Origin: Burkholderiaceae bacterium 16
Lineage (GTDB): Bacteria; Pseudomonadota; Gammaproteobacteria; Burkholderiales; Burkholderiaceae
Assembly (NCBI GenBank): GCA_000955785.1
Contig: JYOD01000071.1
Location: 1-64,000 of the forward strand
DNA: 64,000 nucleotides
Direction of reading: 5' to 3'
Shown: positions 43,401 to 52,361 of the stretch, in pieces
Layout of the letters: each line of letters begins with the position of its first letter
How positions within the stretch are numbered: position 1 is the first letter of the stretch
Translations under genes and position numbers: made by a program
The notes under the pieces: generated by a model
Databases searched by the model: none
What the model was told of the DNA's origin: nothing
What the model saw: the letters and a program-made list of their open reading frames with translations, nothing else

Positions 43401-45375
43401 TCTCTCCGTTCCAGGCGCGCGCGAAGGCATCTTCGAACAGCGCCTTGATGCGTGCGATATCGGCGCCGAGGTCGATGCCGGTAGCCACGCCATCGGCCAT
43501 TTCCAGTCCGAAATCGTGGACCCATACCGGCGCCGCGCCGTTGGGCTCGACCAGGTAGGGGCGCTCCTCGTCCACGCGCACGCCGAGGTGCTCGAGCATC
43601 GGCAGGCTGAGCGACAGCGCGATCGGCTCGCGTGCCCGGTAGACCTTGAAGCGGAACGCACCCGGCGCGGCTTCGATCGGCCGGTACAGGTTCATGGCGA
43701 TGCCGCCGCTGGCCTGCGCCGCTTCCATCAGTTCGATATCCCGCACCGCGGTGCGTGCCGGGTAGTCCTCGCGGTAGCCGGCGGGGAAGGCGTCGCCGTA
43801 GCGGCGCAGCAGGCGGTTGCCTTGCTCTTCGCCGGTGCTGTCCAGCAGGGCGGCGGCAAGGTCATCCTGCCAGCGGCGGGCGGCCTGCACGATGCGCTCT
43901 TCCAGCTCCGCGGCGTTGACATCGGGCATGGTGCCGGGCTCGCCGCGCACGATCAGCTGGATGCGCGCCAGCGGCGACTCGGAGAGTTGCGGCGTAAATT
44001 CGCAGCTATTGCCGTGGAAGGCGGTCATCATCAGCTTCTGGATGCGCTGGCGCAAGTCGGTGTTGTACTTGTCGCGCGGCACGAACACCAGGCAGGAGAC
44101 GAAGCGGTCGAAGCGGTCGCGCCGCACGAACAGGCGAATGCGCTGGTGCTCCTGCAGGCGCAGGATGCCCAGAGAAATGCCGAACAACTCATCTTCATCG
44201 GCCTGGAACATTTCGTCGCGCGGGTATTGCTCGAGGATGGTGACCAGCGACTTGTAGAGATGGCCCTTGGTCAGGAACCCGGCGCGGGTCAGGATATTCT
44301 CGAACTTGCGGCGCACCAGAGGGATGTCCGCGCTGGACATCATGTAGGCGGTGGAAGTGTAGAGTCCCACGAAGCGGCGCTCGCCGAACAGTTTGCCATC
44401 GGCGCCGATGAGCTTGACGCCGATATAGTCCAGGTAGCCGGGCCGGTGCACGGTGGCCCGCGAGTTGGCCTTGGTCAGGAAAATCGGCGAACTGCCCTCG
44501 ATGACGGTGGTGGCCGCCGCGGGCAACTCGGTGAGCGTGTCCGCGTCGGGCGTGCGCAGGCTTTCGCGCAGGATGCCGGCACCGGAGCCGGCCACGCCAC
44601 GCAGGTAGAAGCGGCCGTCCTGGTTCACGAGTTCGTAGTCGCGCTGGCCCAGGAAGCAGAAATGATTGTCCAGCATCCATTCCAGGAAGGCGCAGGCTTC
44701 CTGCGTATCGGGCTGGCCGCCCTCCGGACCCTGCGCCAGCTTCTCGATGGTGGTGCGCGTGATCGCCGTCATCTGCGGCCAGTCTTCCACCGCGGCGCGC
44801 ACATCGCCCAGCACGCGCGCAATGCCGCTGCGCAAGGCTTCTTGCGTGGCAGCATCGCCGCAGCGATCGACTTCGAAATGGATAAAGGATTCGAGGCGCG
44901 GGCCGCCGGCGGGTTCGTTCGTGGTCGCGTCGCCTTCACTGCCTAGCCCCACTTTCGCAATGGTGCCGTCCGTGTTGCGCCAGACCTGGAAGACCGGGTG
45001 AATCGCCGAGTGCAAGGCCAGGCCAAGCCGGTTGACCTCCATGGTGACGGAGTCGACCAGGAACGGCATGTCATCGTTGACGATCTCCACCACCGAGTGA
45101 TCGGAGTGCCAGCCGTGCTGTTCAAGATTGGGGTTGTAGACGCGCAGCCGCGCGTTGCCAGGGACGAAGCGCTGGGCGGTCTGCCAGTGCGCCATGACTG
45201 CGCCGTAGAGATCCGCTACCTCCCGCTTGAGCAGGTCTTCGGCATCGGCCAGGTCGTAGTAGTGGCGCAGGAAAGGCTCGACCTTGACGAACGTGTCGCC
45301 GGGCAGACGGCCCTGTGCAAACTGGATGAGGTCGGCCAGCAACTGGGCCAGTCGCGCTTCGCTTTCCGCCAGCAT
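40495..45375 (-). CDS. NAD-specific glutamate dehydrogenase, large (180-kDa) type
   Basis: A 1626-residue enzyme that oxidises glutamate to 2-oxoglutarate and ammonia with NAD. It belongs to the large bacterial GDH class: long N-terminal ACT-like regulatory part (to about residue 700), a catalytic core carrying a GSKGGFVVK lysine motif, and a C-terminal helical part. The size agrees with the family (about 1600 residues). It feeds amino-acid carbon into the TCA cycle and stands alone, with its promoter in the 45.4-45.7 kb gap. Confidence 0.97.
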   Translation of the reverse strand: MLAESEARLAQLLADLIQFAQGRLPGDTFVKVEPFLRHYYDLADAEDLLKREVADLYGAVMAHWQTAQRFVPGNARLRVYNPNLEQHGWHSDHSVVEIVNDDMPFLVDSVTMEVNRLGLALHSAIHPVFQVWRNTDGTIAKVGLGSEGDATTNEPAGGPRLESFIHFEVDRCGDAATQEALRSGIARVLGDVRAAVEDWPQMTAITRTTIEKLAQGPEGGQPDTQEACAFLEWMLDNHFCFLGQRDYELVNQDGRFYLRGVAGSGAGILRESLRTPDADTLTELPAAATTVIEGSSPIFLTKANSRATVHRPGYLDYIGVKLIGADGKLFGERRFVGLYTSTAYMMSSADIPLVRRKFENILTRAGFLTKGHLYKSLVTILEQYPRDEMFQADEDELFGISLGILRLQEHQRIRLFVRRDRFDRFVSCLVFVPRDKYNTDLRQRIQKLMMTAFHGNSCEFTPQLSESPLARIQLIVRGEPGTMPDVNAAELEERIVQAARRWQDDLAAALLDSTGEEQGNRLLRRYGDAFPAGYREDYPARTAVRDIELMEAAQASGGIAMNLYRPIEAAPGAFRFKVYRAREPIALSLSLPMLEHLGVRVDEERPYLVEPNGAAPVWVHDFGLEMADGVATGIDLGADIARIKALFEDAFARAWNGEIENDDFNRLVLRAELAARDVTILRAYARYLRQVGSTFSDAYIERALTGNPAIASRLVELFVARFDPVAESARAARCERLLQAIGTALDQVPNLDEDRILRLFLGVINATVRTNYFRQGPDGGPRPYLSFKFNPALVSGLPEPRPMFEIWVYSPRVEGVHLRGGPVARGGLRWSDRREDFRTEVLGLMKAQMVKNTVIVPVGSKGGFVVKRPPAATDRDAFLQEGIACYQTFLRGLLDVTDNRVAGTLVPPPEVVREDGDDPYLVVAADKGTASFSDYANAISAEYGFWLGDAFASGGSVGYDHKKMAITARGAWESVKRHFREMGIDIQSTDFTVAGVGDMSGDVFGNGMLLSPHIRLVAAFDHRHIFLDPSPDPASSLRERQRIFELPRSSWADYDMSLVSAGGGVFPRTAKTIAITPEVQACLGITATTLSPAELVHAILLAPVDLLYNGGIGTYVKSSHESHLQVGDRSNDAVRVNGAELRCKVVGEGGNLGFTQLGRIEFALNGGRINTDAIDNSAGVDCSDHEVNIKILLGLAVADGEMTEKQRNKLLAEMTDEVGLLVLEDNYYQTQALSVAGRNAASLIDAEGRLIRWLERAGRLKRALEFLPTEDELVERKAAGLGLTSPERAVLLAYSKMWLYDELLASSLPEDPLVAGLLPAYFPQPLRERHADTMLRHPLRREILSTHLTNTLVNRVGATFVHRMLEETDARPADIVRACLIARDVFGLEPLWADIDALDNRVDDAVQAQMFAAVGRLLEHASLWFLRHPQAGGPADSHSARYAEAAAWLTPQLPALLAGPEAAALAERRQALSQSGVGDGLALRVAAGEISAAALDIAEVAAATQRSLALVAGVYFALDTEFSFGWLRERALALPADSHWDLLARTTTLEDLGRLKRALTVSVLAQPQELDTPAQLIEAWRGGRQAQIERFSRMLADQRATGAAGLSMLSVAVREIGLLERSQPGG

Positions 45376-45756
45376 GGTGTCTCCCCCAGACGGCTTGTTT
45401 CGGCAGTTTCATGCTGGCGATAACCCGGCGTGGCACCGATGCGCGGTGTCGTCGCGGTGGCAGCATGACCGTGCTAACTACTGTAGAGCATAAAGGGGGG
45501 CGCCGCGCACAAAGTGCGCTGCACGCCTGCGGGGGAGCTGCCGCATGGCGAGGCGCTGGCATGCGAAAGGGTGGCTATGAAATTTACGACTGGGTTTTAT
45601 GATTTTAAATCTCCGCAGGAATGCTTTTCCCGTGGCTACACTGCTTACCTGCGCCTTACCGGCCGGTAGGACGCGCGAGCCGAGCGGGGCACCGGGTCCT
45701 GCCACTGCGCGCGGTACAGCCCCAGCCGCCGGGACAGGCATCATGGAGACATAAAG
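45376..45756. other. Divergent promoter region
   Basis: No gene is seen. A stretch of lower GC at about 45575-45650 probably holds promoter elements for the CoA-transferase gene; no clear operator is visible. Confidence 0.4.
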
Positions 45757-47271
45757 ATGTACAAGGAACGTATCCGGCTGGCCAGTCTGCTCGACAAGGT
45801 GATGCCGGCCCAGGCCGCGGCGGCGATGATCCGGGACGGCATGACCGTGGGCATGAGCGGGTTCACCCGCGCCGGCGACTGCAAGGCGGTGCCGGAGGCG
45901 CTGGCGCAGCGCGCGGCGACCGAGCCGCTGCGCATTACGCTGATGACCGGCGCTTCGCTGGGCAACGACACCGACAAGCTCCTGGCCGAAGCCAATGTGC
46001 TGGCGCGGCGCTTGCCGTTCCAGGTCGACACGACCTTGCGGCGCAAGATCAATGCGGGCGAGGTGATGTTCATCGACCAGCATTTGTCGGAGACCGTGGA
46101 GCAACTGCGCGGGCGGCAGATCGCGCCGGTGGACGTGGCGGTGGTGGAAGCCGTGGCGATCACCGAGGAAGGCGGCATTGTGCCAACCACCTCGGTGGGC
46201 AATTCCGCGAGCTTTGCGGTGCTGGCCAGCAAGGTGATTGTCGAGATCAACCTCAATATGCCAGCCGGCCTCGAGGGCCTGCACGATATCTACCTGCCTG
46301 CGCAGCGCCCCCACCGCGAGCCGATCCCGTTGGTTTCGGTGGATCAGCGCATCGGCTTGCCCTATATTCCGGTCGATCCCTCGAAGATTGCGGCCATCGT
46401 GATCACGCAGAGGGATGACAGTCCATCCACCGCGCAACCGCCCGACCGGGAAACGCGGCAGATCGCGGGGCACCTGAACGATTTCCTCCTGCATGAGGTC
46501 CGGGCAGGCCGGCTGGCGCCGTCACTGCAACCCCTGCAGGCCGGTATCGGGACGATCGCCAACGCCGTGCTGCATGGCTTGATCGATTCGCCGTTCCGCG
46601 ATCTCACGATGTATTCGGAAGTCTTGCAGGACAGCACGATCGAACTGCTCGATGCCGGGCGGCTGACCTTTGCCTCGGCTTCGTCCGTCACCTTGACCAG
46701 CGCCGTCTACGCGCGCTTCCTGGCAGACCTGGAGCGCTACAAGTCGCGCGTGATCCTGCGCCCGCAGGAGATCAGCAACCACCCGGAGATATTGCGCCGG
46801 CTCGGCCTGATCACCATCAACACGGCGCTCGAGTGCGATCTCTATGGCAATGTGAATTCTACGCACGTGGGCGGCACGCACATGATGAACGGCATCGGCG
46901 GCTCTGGCGACTTTGCCCGCAACGCGCACATTTCCGTGTTCGTCACGAAGTCGGTGGCCAAGGCCGGCGCCATTTCCAGCATCGTGCCGATGGTTTCGCA
47001 TGTGGACCACACCGAGCATGATGTCGATGTCATCGTGACCGAGCATGGCCTGGCCGATCTGCGCGGGCTGGCGCCGCGCGAGCGCGCGCAGCAGATCATT
47101 GCCAATTGTGCCGATCCGCTGTATCGGGATCTGCTGCGTGATTACGTGACGCGCGCCACGCGGCGCGGCGGACATACGCCGCACCTTATCGAGGAAGCGC
47201 TGGCCTGGCACGCGCGCTACCGCGAGGAGGGCACCATGGGCGGTCCCCAGGCAGCCCTGGCGGCTGCGTAA
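45757..47271 (+). CDS. Acetyl-CoA hydrolase/succinate CoA-transferase family
   Basis: A 504-residue cytoplasmic CoA-transferase of the SCACT/acetyl-CoA hydrolase family. The signature is GGTHMMNGIGGSGDFARN near residue 370, followed by the C-terminal HDVDVIVTEHGLADLRGLAPRERA segment. Members shuttle CoA between succinate and acetate or propionate. The strand arrangement leaves it unlinked to an operon. Confidence 0.93.
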   Translation: MYKERIRLASLLDKVMPAQAAAAMIRDGMTVGMSGFTRAGDCKAVPEALAQRAATEPLRITLMTGASLGNDTDKLLAEANVLARRLPFQVDTTLRRKINAGEVMFIDQHLSETVEQLRGRQIAPVDVAVVEAVAITEEGGIVPTTSVGNSASFAVLASKVIVEINLNMPAGLEGLHDIYLPAQRPHREPIPLVSVDQRIGLPYIPVDPSKIAAIVITQRDDSPSTAQPPDRETRQIAGHLNDFLLHEVRAGRLAPSLQPLQAGIGTIANAVLHGLIDSPFRDLTMYSEVLQDSTIELLDAGRLTFASASSVTLTSAVYARFLADLERYKSRVILRPQEISNHPEILRRLGLITINTALECDLYGNVNSTHVGGTHMMNGIGGSGDFARNAHISVFVTKSVAKAGAISSIVPMVSHVDHTEHDVDVIVTEHGLADLRGLAPRERAQQIIANCADPLYRDLLRDYVTRATRRGGHTPHLIEEALAWHARYREEGTMGGPQAALAAA

Positions 47272-47323
47272 GCGGCGCGCGATCTTCCGGCGTCTCGTCC
47301 TCCCCGAATCTCCCTGGTTCTCC

Positions 47324-47389
47324 CTATCCCTTGAAGATAAGCACTGCCAGCACCAGGGAGGAAGCCATGAGGATCAGCACGTCTAGCAT
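47324..47389 (-). CDS. Candidate 21-residue membrane peptide
   Basis: A tiny frame reading MLDVLILMASSLVLAVLIFKG, nearly all hydrophobic, with GGAG six bases before the ATG. It would form one membrane helix, like KdpF- or CydX-size peptides. It lies 52 bp past the end of the convergent CoA-transferase gene. Only the ribosome site and composition support it. Confidence 0.35.
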   Translation of the reverse strand: MLDVLILMASSLVLAVLIFKG

Positions 47390-47545
47390 GATGGTCTCCG
47401 AAAAGGAGAAGGCCTGCCACGCCACGCAGCGGGGAAACCAGTGCATGCGGCAAGCGATGCTGGCCTGATCCTGCCTGCCTCCCGCAGGCCGGACAGTGCG
47501 CTGGCGCACCGTCCGGCGGGACGGCCTGCTGCCTATGCCCGCGGC

Positions 47546-47929
47546 TTACTGCTTGGTCTTGGCGCCGTCGGTATAGGGATCGAACGAGCCGGCCTTGGCG
47601 CCGTCGGTGTACGGGTCGGGTTTGCCGGCCTTTGCTCCGTCGGTGTACGGGTCGAACTTGCCGGACTTGGCGCCGTCCGTATAGGGATCGGCCTTCTTCT
47701 TGGTGCCGGAAGCGTTCAGGTTCGACTTGGTCGATTTCTTCGCGCCATCGGTGTATGGATCGAACTTGCCGGACTTTGCGGCGCTTTTATTGGGGTCCGT
47801 CTTGTTCGCATGGGCGCCGCCGTAAAGGTCGCCGCCTTCCGTGTAGTTCTTCTGGGCGTGCGCCAGCTGCGCGCCGCCAAGGGCTGTCAGGGCGGCGATC
47901 GTCAGGGCGGCTACAGTCTTGTTGCGCAT
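47546..47929 (-). CDS. Exported protein with DPYTDGAK repeats
   Basis: A 127-residue protein: signal peptide to about residue 25 (cleavage near AHAQ), then a low-complexity Lys/Asp/Gly-rich mature part with five copies of DPYTDGAK, spaced 12-24 residues apart, last one near the C-terminus. No domain is recognised. The start at 47929 is chosen because GAGG lies six bases upstream of it and directly abuts the alternative ATG at 47935. Its repeats look like surface-exposed or binding motifs, but this is speculation. Confidence 0.75.
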   Translation of the reverse strand: MRNKTVAALTIAALTALGGAQLAHAQKNYTEGGDLYGGAHANKTDPNKSAAKSGKFDPYTDGAKKSTKSNLNASGTKKKADPYTDGAKSGKFDPYTDGAKAGKPDPYTDGAKAGSFDPYTDGAKTKQ

Positions 47930-48237
47930 ATTCATCCTCGTGAGTAATGAGTAATGGCCAAGGGCAGGGGGCATGGCCGCATAAATGGTCGTTTGACCGG
48001 TAGACTTTACCGACTTGGGATGACCCTGCGAAGTCAATCTTTCTTCCCACTGTATTGAACCACTTTGCGCCCGCGCGGCTTCTGAGCCAGATCAAGTCAG
48101 GCGGTATCTTCCTGGGGGAAGTCGTGGAGGGAAAAAAGGGGGGGGCGGCGCAGGGCGCAAGGAGGGCTGGATGACAGTACAGCCGCAGGCACTGGCCCCG
48201 GCAAGGCCCGGCCGCAGGCGGCCGGGCCCTCCGGTCC
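47930..48237. other. Intergenic region, no gene
   Basis: Mostly promoter region for the repeat protein and the 3' region of the Bug-type protein gene. A GC hairpin (GCCCGGCCGC/GCGGCCGGGC-like) at 48208-48230 may end the Bug-type transcript; it has no T run. Confidence 0.4.
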
Positions 48238-49212
48238 TTATTCCAGCGTAATGTTCTGGTCGTGCGCGATCTTCTTGCGCAGGTCCAGTTCACGCTTGAT
48301 CTGCGCGGCGTATTGCTGCGGCGTGTTGCCGTCGGGATAGGCGCCGCTCTCGGCCAGGCGGCGTTTCACGTTCGGATCCTGCAACGTCTTCACGGCAGCG
48401 TCGTGGACCTTGGTGATGATCGCGGCGGGCGTACCGGCAGGCGCCACCAGGCCATACCAGGCCATATTGTTCATGTCCTTCATGCCGGCCTCGGCAAACG
48501 TCGGCACGTCAGGCAAGCCCTCCACGCGCTTCGGCGCCGCCACGGCGAGGGCGCGCAACTTGCCGGCCTGGATATGCGGCATGGACGATGGCAGGTTGTC
48601 GAACTGGCCGCTGACCTGCCCCGCCAGCGTGTCGTTCAGGGCCGGACCCGATCCCCGATAGGGGATGTGGACCATATCGGTCTTGGTCAGGAACTTGAAC
48701 AGTTCGCCGTCGAGGTGGGAGATGCTGCCCTTGCCGGCCGACGCGTAGCTGTACTTGCCCGGGTTGGCCTTGACCAGCGCGATGAACTCTTGCAGGTTCT
48801 TGGCCGGTACCTTGGGGTTGATCGTCAGCACGTTCGGCACATTGACCAGGTTGGTAATGGGCGCGAAATCCTTGATCGGGTCGTAGGGGTTGCGGGCGTT
48901 GGTAGCCGGGTTGGTCGCCATGGTGCTCACCGTGGCGATACCCAGCGTGTAGCCGTCGGGCGCGGACTTGGCGAGGGCATCGGCGCCGATCGCGCCGCCG
49001 CCGCCGCCGCGGTTTTCCACCACCACCACCTGGCCAAGTTCGCGGCCAATGCCGTCGGAGACCGCGCGGGCAACGATGTCCGTGGTGCCGCCAGCAGCAA
49101 ACGGCACGATCAGGCGGATCGGCTTGTTCGGATAGGTTTGCGCCATGGCGCTGTGGCACAGGCCAAGGAGGGCCAGGCAGGCTGCGCTGCCAACATTCAG
49201 TACTGCTTTCAA
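48238..49212 (-). CDS. Bug/TctC-family periplasmic substrate-binding protein
   Basis: A 324-residue tripartite-tricarboxylate-transporter receptor. Signal peptide to about residue 24, then the family start YPNKPIRLIVPFAAGGTTDIVAR, YTLGIATVSTMATNP and GLPDVPTFAEAG motifs. These proteins bind carboxylates, and most genomes in this group hold many orphan copies without the permease, as here. Confidence 0.95.
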   Translation of the reverse strand: MKAVLNVGSAACLALLGLCHSAMAQTYPNKPIRLIVPFAAGGTTDIVARAVSDGIGRELGQVVVVENRGGGGGAIGADALAKSAPDGYTLGIATVSTMATNPATNARNPYDPIKDFAPITNLVNVPNVLTINPKVPAKNLQEFIALVKANPGKYSYASAGKGSISHLDGELFKFLTKTDMVHIPYRGSGPALNDTLAGQVSGQFDNLPSSMPHIQAGKLRALAVAAPKRVEGLPDVPTFAEAGMKDMNNMAWYGLVAPAGTPAAIITKVHDAAVKTLQDPNVKRRLAESGAYPDGNTPQQYAAQIKRELDLRKKIAHDQNITLE

Positions 49213-49550
49213 GAGAGGCTCCCGAGGGTTCTAAGTATATGAGCGGACTGCTCGGCCGGGCGCGGGATGCGGCGATCTGTGTCGACGTTGCCCTTGTTTA
49301 TCCCGCCGACGCGCCGCAACGTTCCGCGGCAAGGGCTGCCGCGGAGCGCTGGAGTTTCTGGATTGGTTCCGTGATGCGGAACCATGTTCCGCAATGTGCT
49401 CCAGGCGCAATTCAACCGTGAAAGCTTGGCCGGCGGAATTGGTATCAACCCGCGTATGGATCGCAGCGCGGGGCGGGTAGGGCGAACGTATCGGCAGCCG
49501 CGGAAACTTGCATTGCGCGGCTTGGGCGCCGATGAGCCAAATGGAAATGA

Positions 49551-49584
49551 AAAAAGCCGGAAGCATTGCTGCTTCCGGCTTTTT
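49551..49584. terminator. Terminator of tRNA-Lys copy 1
   Basis: A perfect 14-bp stem AAAAAGCCGGAAGC (49551-49564) with its complement (49571-49584) and 6-base loop ATTGCT. On the minus strand it ends the tRNA-Lys transcript. Confidence 0.9.
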
Positions 49585-49593
49585 GGAATTCGC

Positions 49594-49669
49594 TGGTGGG
49601 GCGTGAGTGACTCGAACACTCGACCTACGGATTAAGAGTCCGCTGCTCTACCAACTGAGCTAACGCCCC
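49594..49669 (-). tRNA. tRNA-Lys(CTT), copy 1
   Basis: A 76-nt cloverleaf read from 49669: acceptor GGGGCGT, anticodon stem CGGA/TCCG with loop around CTCTTAA (anticodon CTT), and encoded CCA. A second, identical gene lies 4.4 kb to the right inside a matching 130-bp repeat. Confidence 0.97.
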
Positions 49670-49682
49670 AACGAAGTCCAAG

Positions 49683-49711
49683 ATTGTAGCTAGCCGATTG
49701 TGACTTTGCAA
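49683..49711 (-). promoter_or_regulatory. Promoter of tRNA-Lys copy 1
   Basis: Read on the minus strand: TTGCAA (49706-49711), 17-bp spacer, TACAAT (49683-49688), ending 13 bp before the tRNA. Confidence 0.75.
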
Positions 49712-49729
49712 TAGCTATTTTGCTGTTTT

Positions 49730-51052
49730 TCAAAGACCCCCTGTCTGGCCCAGTGCGAACTTGCGGCAGTGTTCGAGATAGCCGACCTCGTGGCTGGCTA
49801 TCAGGTCCAGAACGCTCGACCAGAGCCAGGACGGGGCATCGAGTTGTTTCGACCGGTTGCGGGCCAGTTCGGCTAGCCAGCCGCGTTGGGTGGCGAGATC
49901 CATCTGGCGCGCGTGGGCGTTGCCGACCACCTCGCCGAGGTACATCGCGACGCGGCTGGCCTCCTCCTGGGGCAGCGTATCGATCTCCAGCTTCAGGTCC
50001 TGCGGCAGCAGTTCACGGATGAAGACCGCCTTGTCGAGCAATTGCGCGGAAAGAATGCGATCGCCCAGCGCCGGCGAGAGATGGCGGGCGCCTTCGGCCA
50101 CGCGCGCGCCGTTGTCGTGCGGCATGCTGGCCTTGGGGTAGCTCGGTGCGGCTGCCTTCACCGCCTCCTTGATGTCGATCAGGCAGATTTCTGGGCCGGG
50201 GCTGTCATTGCTGTCAACGGACAGCAGCACGGCGAAGCGCAGGCGGCCCAGGGAGCTGCAACCCTTGACCCAGTAAGCGGCGTCTATCACCTCCACGCGC
50301 GCGCCTTCGTCGCGAGAGGTCAGCAGCGTGGCAAGATGGGCGATCTCGCGCCGCTCGAAGAGGGCGCCGATGGCGCGCCGCTCGGTGGGGGCCAGCCGCC
50401 AGAACCGTTTGCCGAGCGGGATGGAAGGCGTGGTGTCCTGCAGGCGTTCACGGGCCAGATGCTTCCATTGGCGTCCCAGCGCCAGGCGCATTACGGTACG
50501 TACCGCGGCGGGCCGGCGCGAAGTCAGGCCTGCCGCGGCGTCGGGATTGTCGAAGGCGCTTTCGTATCCGACGACCAGGCTTTCAAGCATGCGGGCGGTG
50601 ACGACCCCGGGCAGGTCGGAGCCGCGCGCGGCCGTGGCCAATGACAGCGCCAGGCGGATCAGGTCGTGCGCGGGGTTGCCGATCACAGTCTGGTCGAGGT
50701 CGCGGATCTGGATGTCGACATGGCCCTGGATATCCGCGATCGGCCCGAGATTGCCCACATGGCAGTCGCCGCAGATCCAGATCGCCGGGCCCTCGGGCAG
50801 CGTGTGCGGCTGCCTGGCCGCCAGCCACTCATAGAACTTGCGCGTATTGCCTCGCACGTAGGCGTGGGCGGAGCGCGCCATCTTCAGGTTCCGGCACCGC
50901 ATCAGTTCGTCCTGGCGCTTTGCCGGGCCGGGCAGGCCAGGTTTGCCGCTGCGCTTGCCGGTGGCTTTACCGGCGGCCCCGCCTGAGGACTTCGCGTGCG
51001 TCTTCCTGCCGGACTTCGCAACGGGCTTCTTGCTGCTTGTCTTGGATGTCAT
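49730..51052 (-). CDS. DUF2252 family protein
   Basis: A 440-residue cytoplasmic protein with a kinase-like fold. Residues 1-45 are a Lys/Ser/Gly-rich tail. The core shows the ICGDCHVGNLGP motif near residue 93 and a DLDQTVIGNPAHDLIRL segment following it, resembling the HGDxHxxN and metal-aspartate loops of aminoglycoside/choline-kinase-like phosphotransferases. Function of DUF2252 is not established. ATG 51052 is chosen since upstream in-frame codons are unstructured. Inside the segment flanked by tRNA-Lys repeats. Confidence 0.85.
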   Translation of the reverse strand: MTSKTSSKKPVAKSGRKTHAKSSGGAAGKATGKRSGKPGLPGPAKRQDELMRCRNLKMARSAHAYVRGNTRKFYEWLAARQPHTLPEGPAIWICGDCHVGNLGPIADIQGHVDIQIRDLDQTVIGNPAHDLIRLALSLATAARGSDLPGVVTARMLESLVVGYESAFDNPDAAAGLTSRRPAAVRTVMRLALGRQWKHLARERLQDTTPSIPLGKRFWRLAPTERRAIGALFERREIAHLATLLTSRDEGARVEVIDAAYWVKGCSSLGRLRFAVLLSVDSNDSPGPEICLIDIKEAVKAAAPSYPKASMPHDNGARVAEGARHLSPALGDRILSAQLLDKAVFIRELLPQDLKLEIDTLPQEEASRVAMYLGEVVGNAHARQMDLATQRGWLAELARNRSKQLDAPSWLWSSVLDLIASHEVGYLEHCRKFALGQTGGL

Positions 51053-51268
51053 GGTGTCGTGGGCGCCGCGCGCTGGCAAGAGGAAAGGGCCGGTCTGGCA
51101 GCGTCGGCCGTCCGGCGAACTGATGTCAGCGTACTCCATGCCCTGCTGGCTCGCTGCCATTGTCACGCGCCCGCGGGCGGCCGGCGCGCATGGCCAGCGG
51201 CTACAATGCGCTCGTCTTCCATGTCCGCGGCCGCCGCTGCCGCGTCGAGCCAGAATCCGGAGCCCGTC

Positions 51269-52177
51269 ATGCATGCCAGAGTCCTGCGCTACCTCGATGA
51301 GGTGGTGAGCCGCGGTTCGATCCGCCAGGCCGCGCTGCATCTGCACGTGGCGCCGAGCGCGATCAACCGGCAGATACTGGACCTGGAGACCGAACTGGGC
51401 GCACCGCTGTTCGAGCGCATCAACAAACGCCTCCGGCTGACTCCGCTGGGCGAGATGGTGCTGGCGCACGTGCGGCAGACGCTGCGCGAGCACGAGCTCT
51501 TGTGCAGCCGTATCGCGGCCGTCAAAGGTGTGCGCCAGGGAGAAGTGACAGTCGCCACGACCGCGGGGCTGGCCGGGTCGCTGATGCCTTCGCTGGTGCA
51601 CGGCTTCCGCCAGCAATATCCGGGCATCCTGGTGCGCCTGCTGGATCTGCCCGTGGCGGACATCGTCAGCACTGTCGAGCGCGGCGATGCCGACCTCGGC
51701 CTTGCCTACGAACTGCCCGACATCGCCGCCTTTCGCATCCTGGCCAGCAGTGACTGGCATATCGGCGCGGTGGTCGCGCCCTCGCACGCGTTGGCTGCGC
51801 AGCCTTCGACGCTGCTAGGTGAATGCCTGGCTTACCCGGTGATCCTCCCCGCGCCGTCGCTGTCGATCCGCGCCATCCTGGACGAGGCCTTCGCGCGCGC
51901 GGCCATGGAGGTGTCGCCGGTGACCGAGACCACTTCGACGGCATTGATGCGGCGCCTGGTCATGCTTGGGTCCGGCGTCGCTTTCCTGAACCCCCTCGAT
52001 GTGCTGGAGGAGCGCGCGCGCGGTGCGCTCGCATGGGTGCCGTTGCGCGACGGCAAGCTGCCGTGCCAGACGCTGCGGCTGGTGGCGCGCGCGCGCAACC
52101 CGCTGAGCCCGGCGGCGAGTCTGATGGCGGAGCGGATCGGCGCAGGCCTGGCGGAACTGTTCGAGAGTCTGCGCTAG
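51269..52177 (+). CDS. LysR-family regulator
   Basis: A 302-residue LysR protein: N-terminal HTH (SIRQAALHLHVAPSAINRQILDLE near residue 13; LGAPLFERINKRLRLTP next) and a two-lobed effector domain. ATG 51269 gives the typical length, an alternative ATG at 51221 adds 16 residues. It precedes, on the same strand, the deaminase gene by 184 bp and probably controls it; the effector may be a purine derivative, by inference. Confidence 0.9.
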   Translation: MHARVLRYLDEVVSRGSIRQAALHLHVAPSAINRQILDLETELGAPLFERINKRLRLTPLGEMVLAHVRQTLREHELLCSRIAAVKGVRQGEVTVATTAGLAGSLMPSLVHGFRQQYPGILVRLLDLPVADIVSTVERGDADLGLAYELPDIAAFRILASSDWHIGAVVAPSHALAAQPSTLLGECLAYPVILPAPSLSIRAILDEAFARAAMEVSPVTETTSTALMRRLVMLGSGVAFLNPLDVLEERARGALAWVPLRDGKLPCQTLRLVARARNPLSPAASLMAERIGAGLAELFESLR

Positions 52178-52361
52178 CGGCCCGCTGGACCTGGCCCTGG
52201 CGCAACACGGTGGCTGTGCTGTTTTTGCGTACACCGTCGGTGGAATTCGATGCTTTGCGGCTGGCCGCCGCCGTCTTAGACTGTCTGGGCCGGTCAATAC
52301 GACGCCGGCTGGCCAGCCCCGGCGCTGCATCGCTATCCACCCCTGATCCGAAGATCCCGTC

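Larger units (their letters stand above)
49546..49676. repeat. Direct repeat A (tRNA-Lys block), left copy
   Basis: From AATGAAAAAA through the terminator and tRNA-Lys to AACGAAG. It matches 53941-54070 with about two base changes and one single-base gap. Confidence 0.9.
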
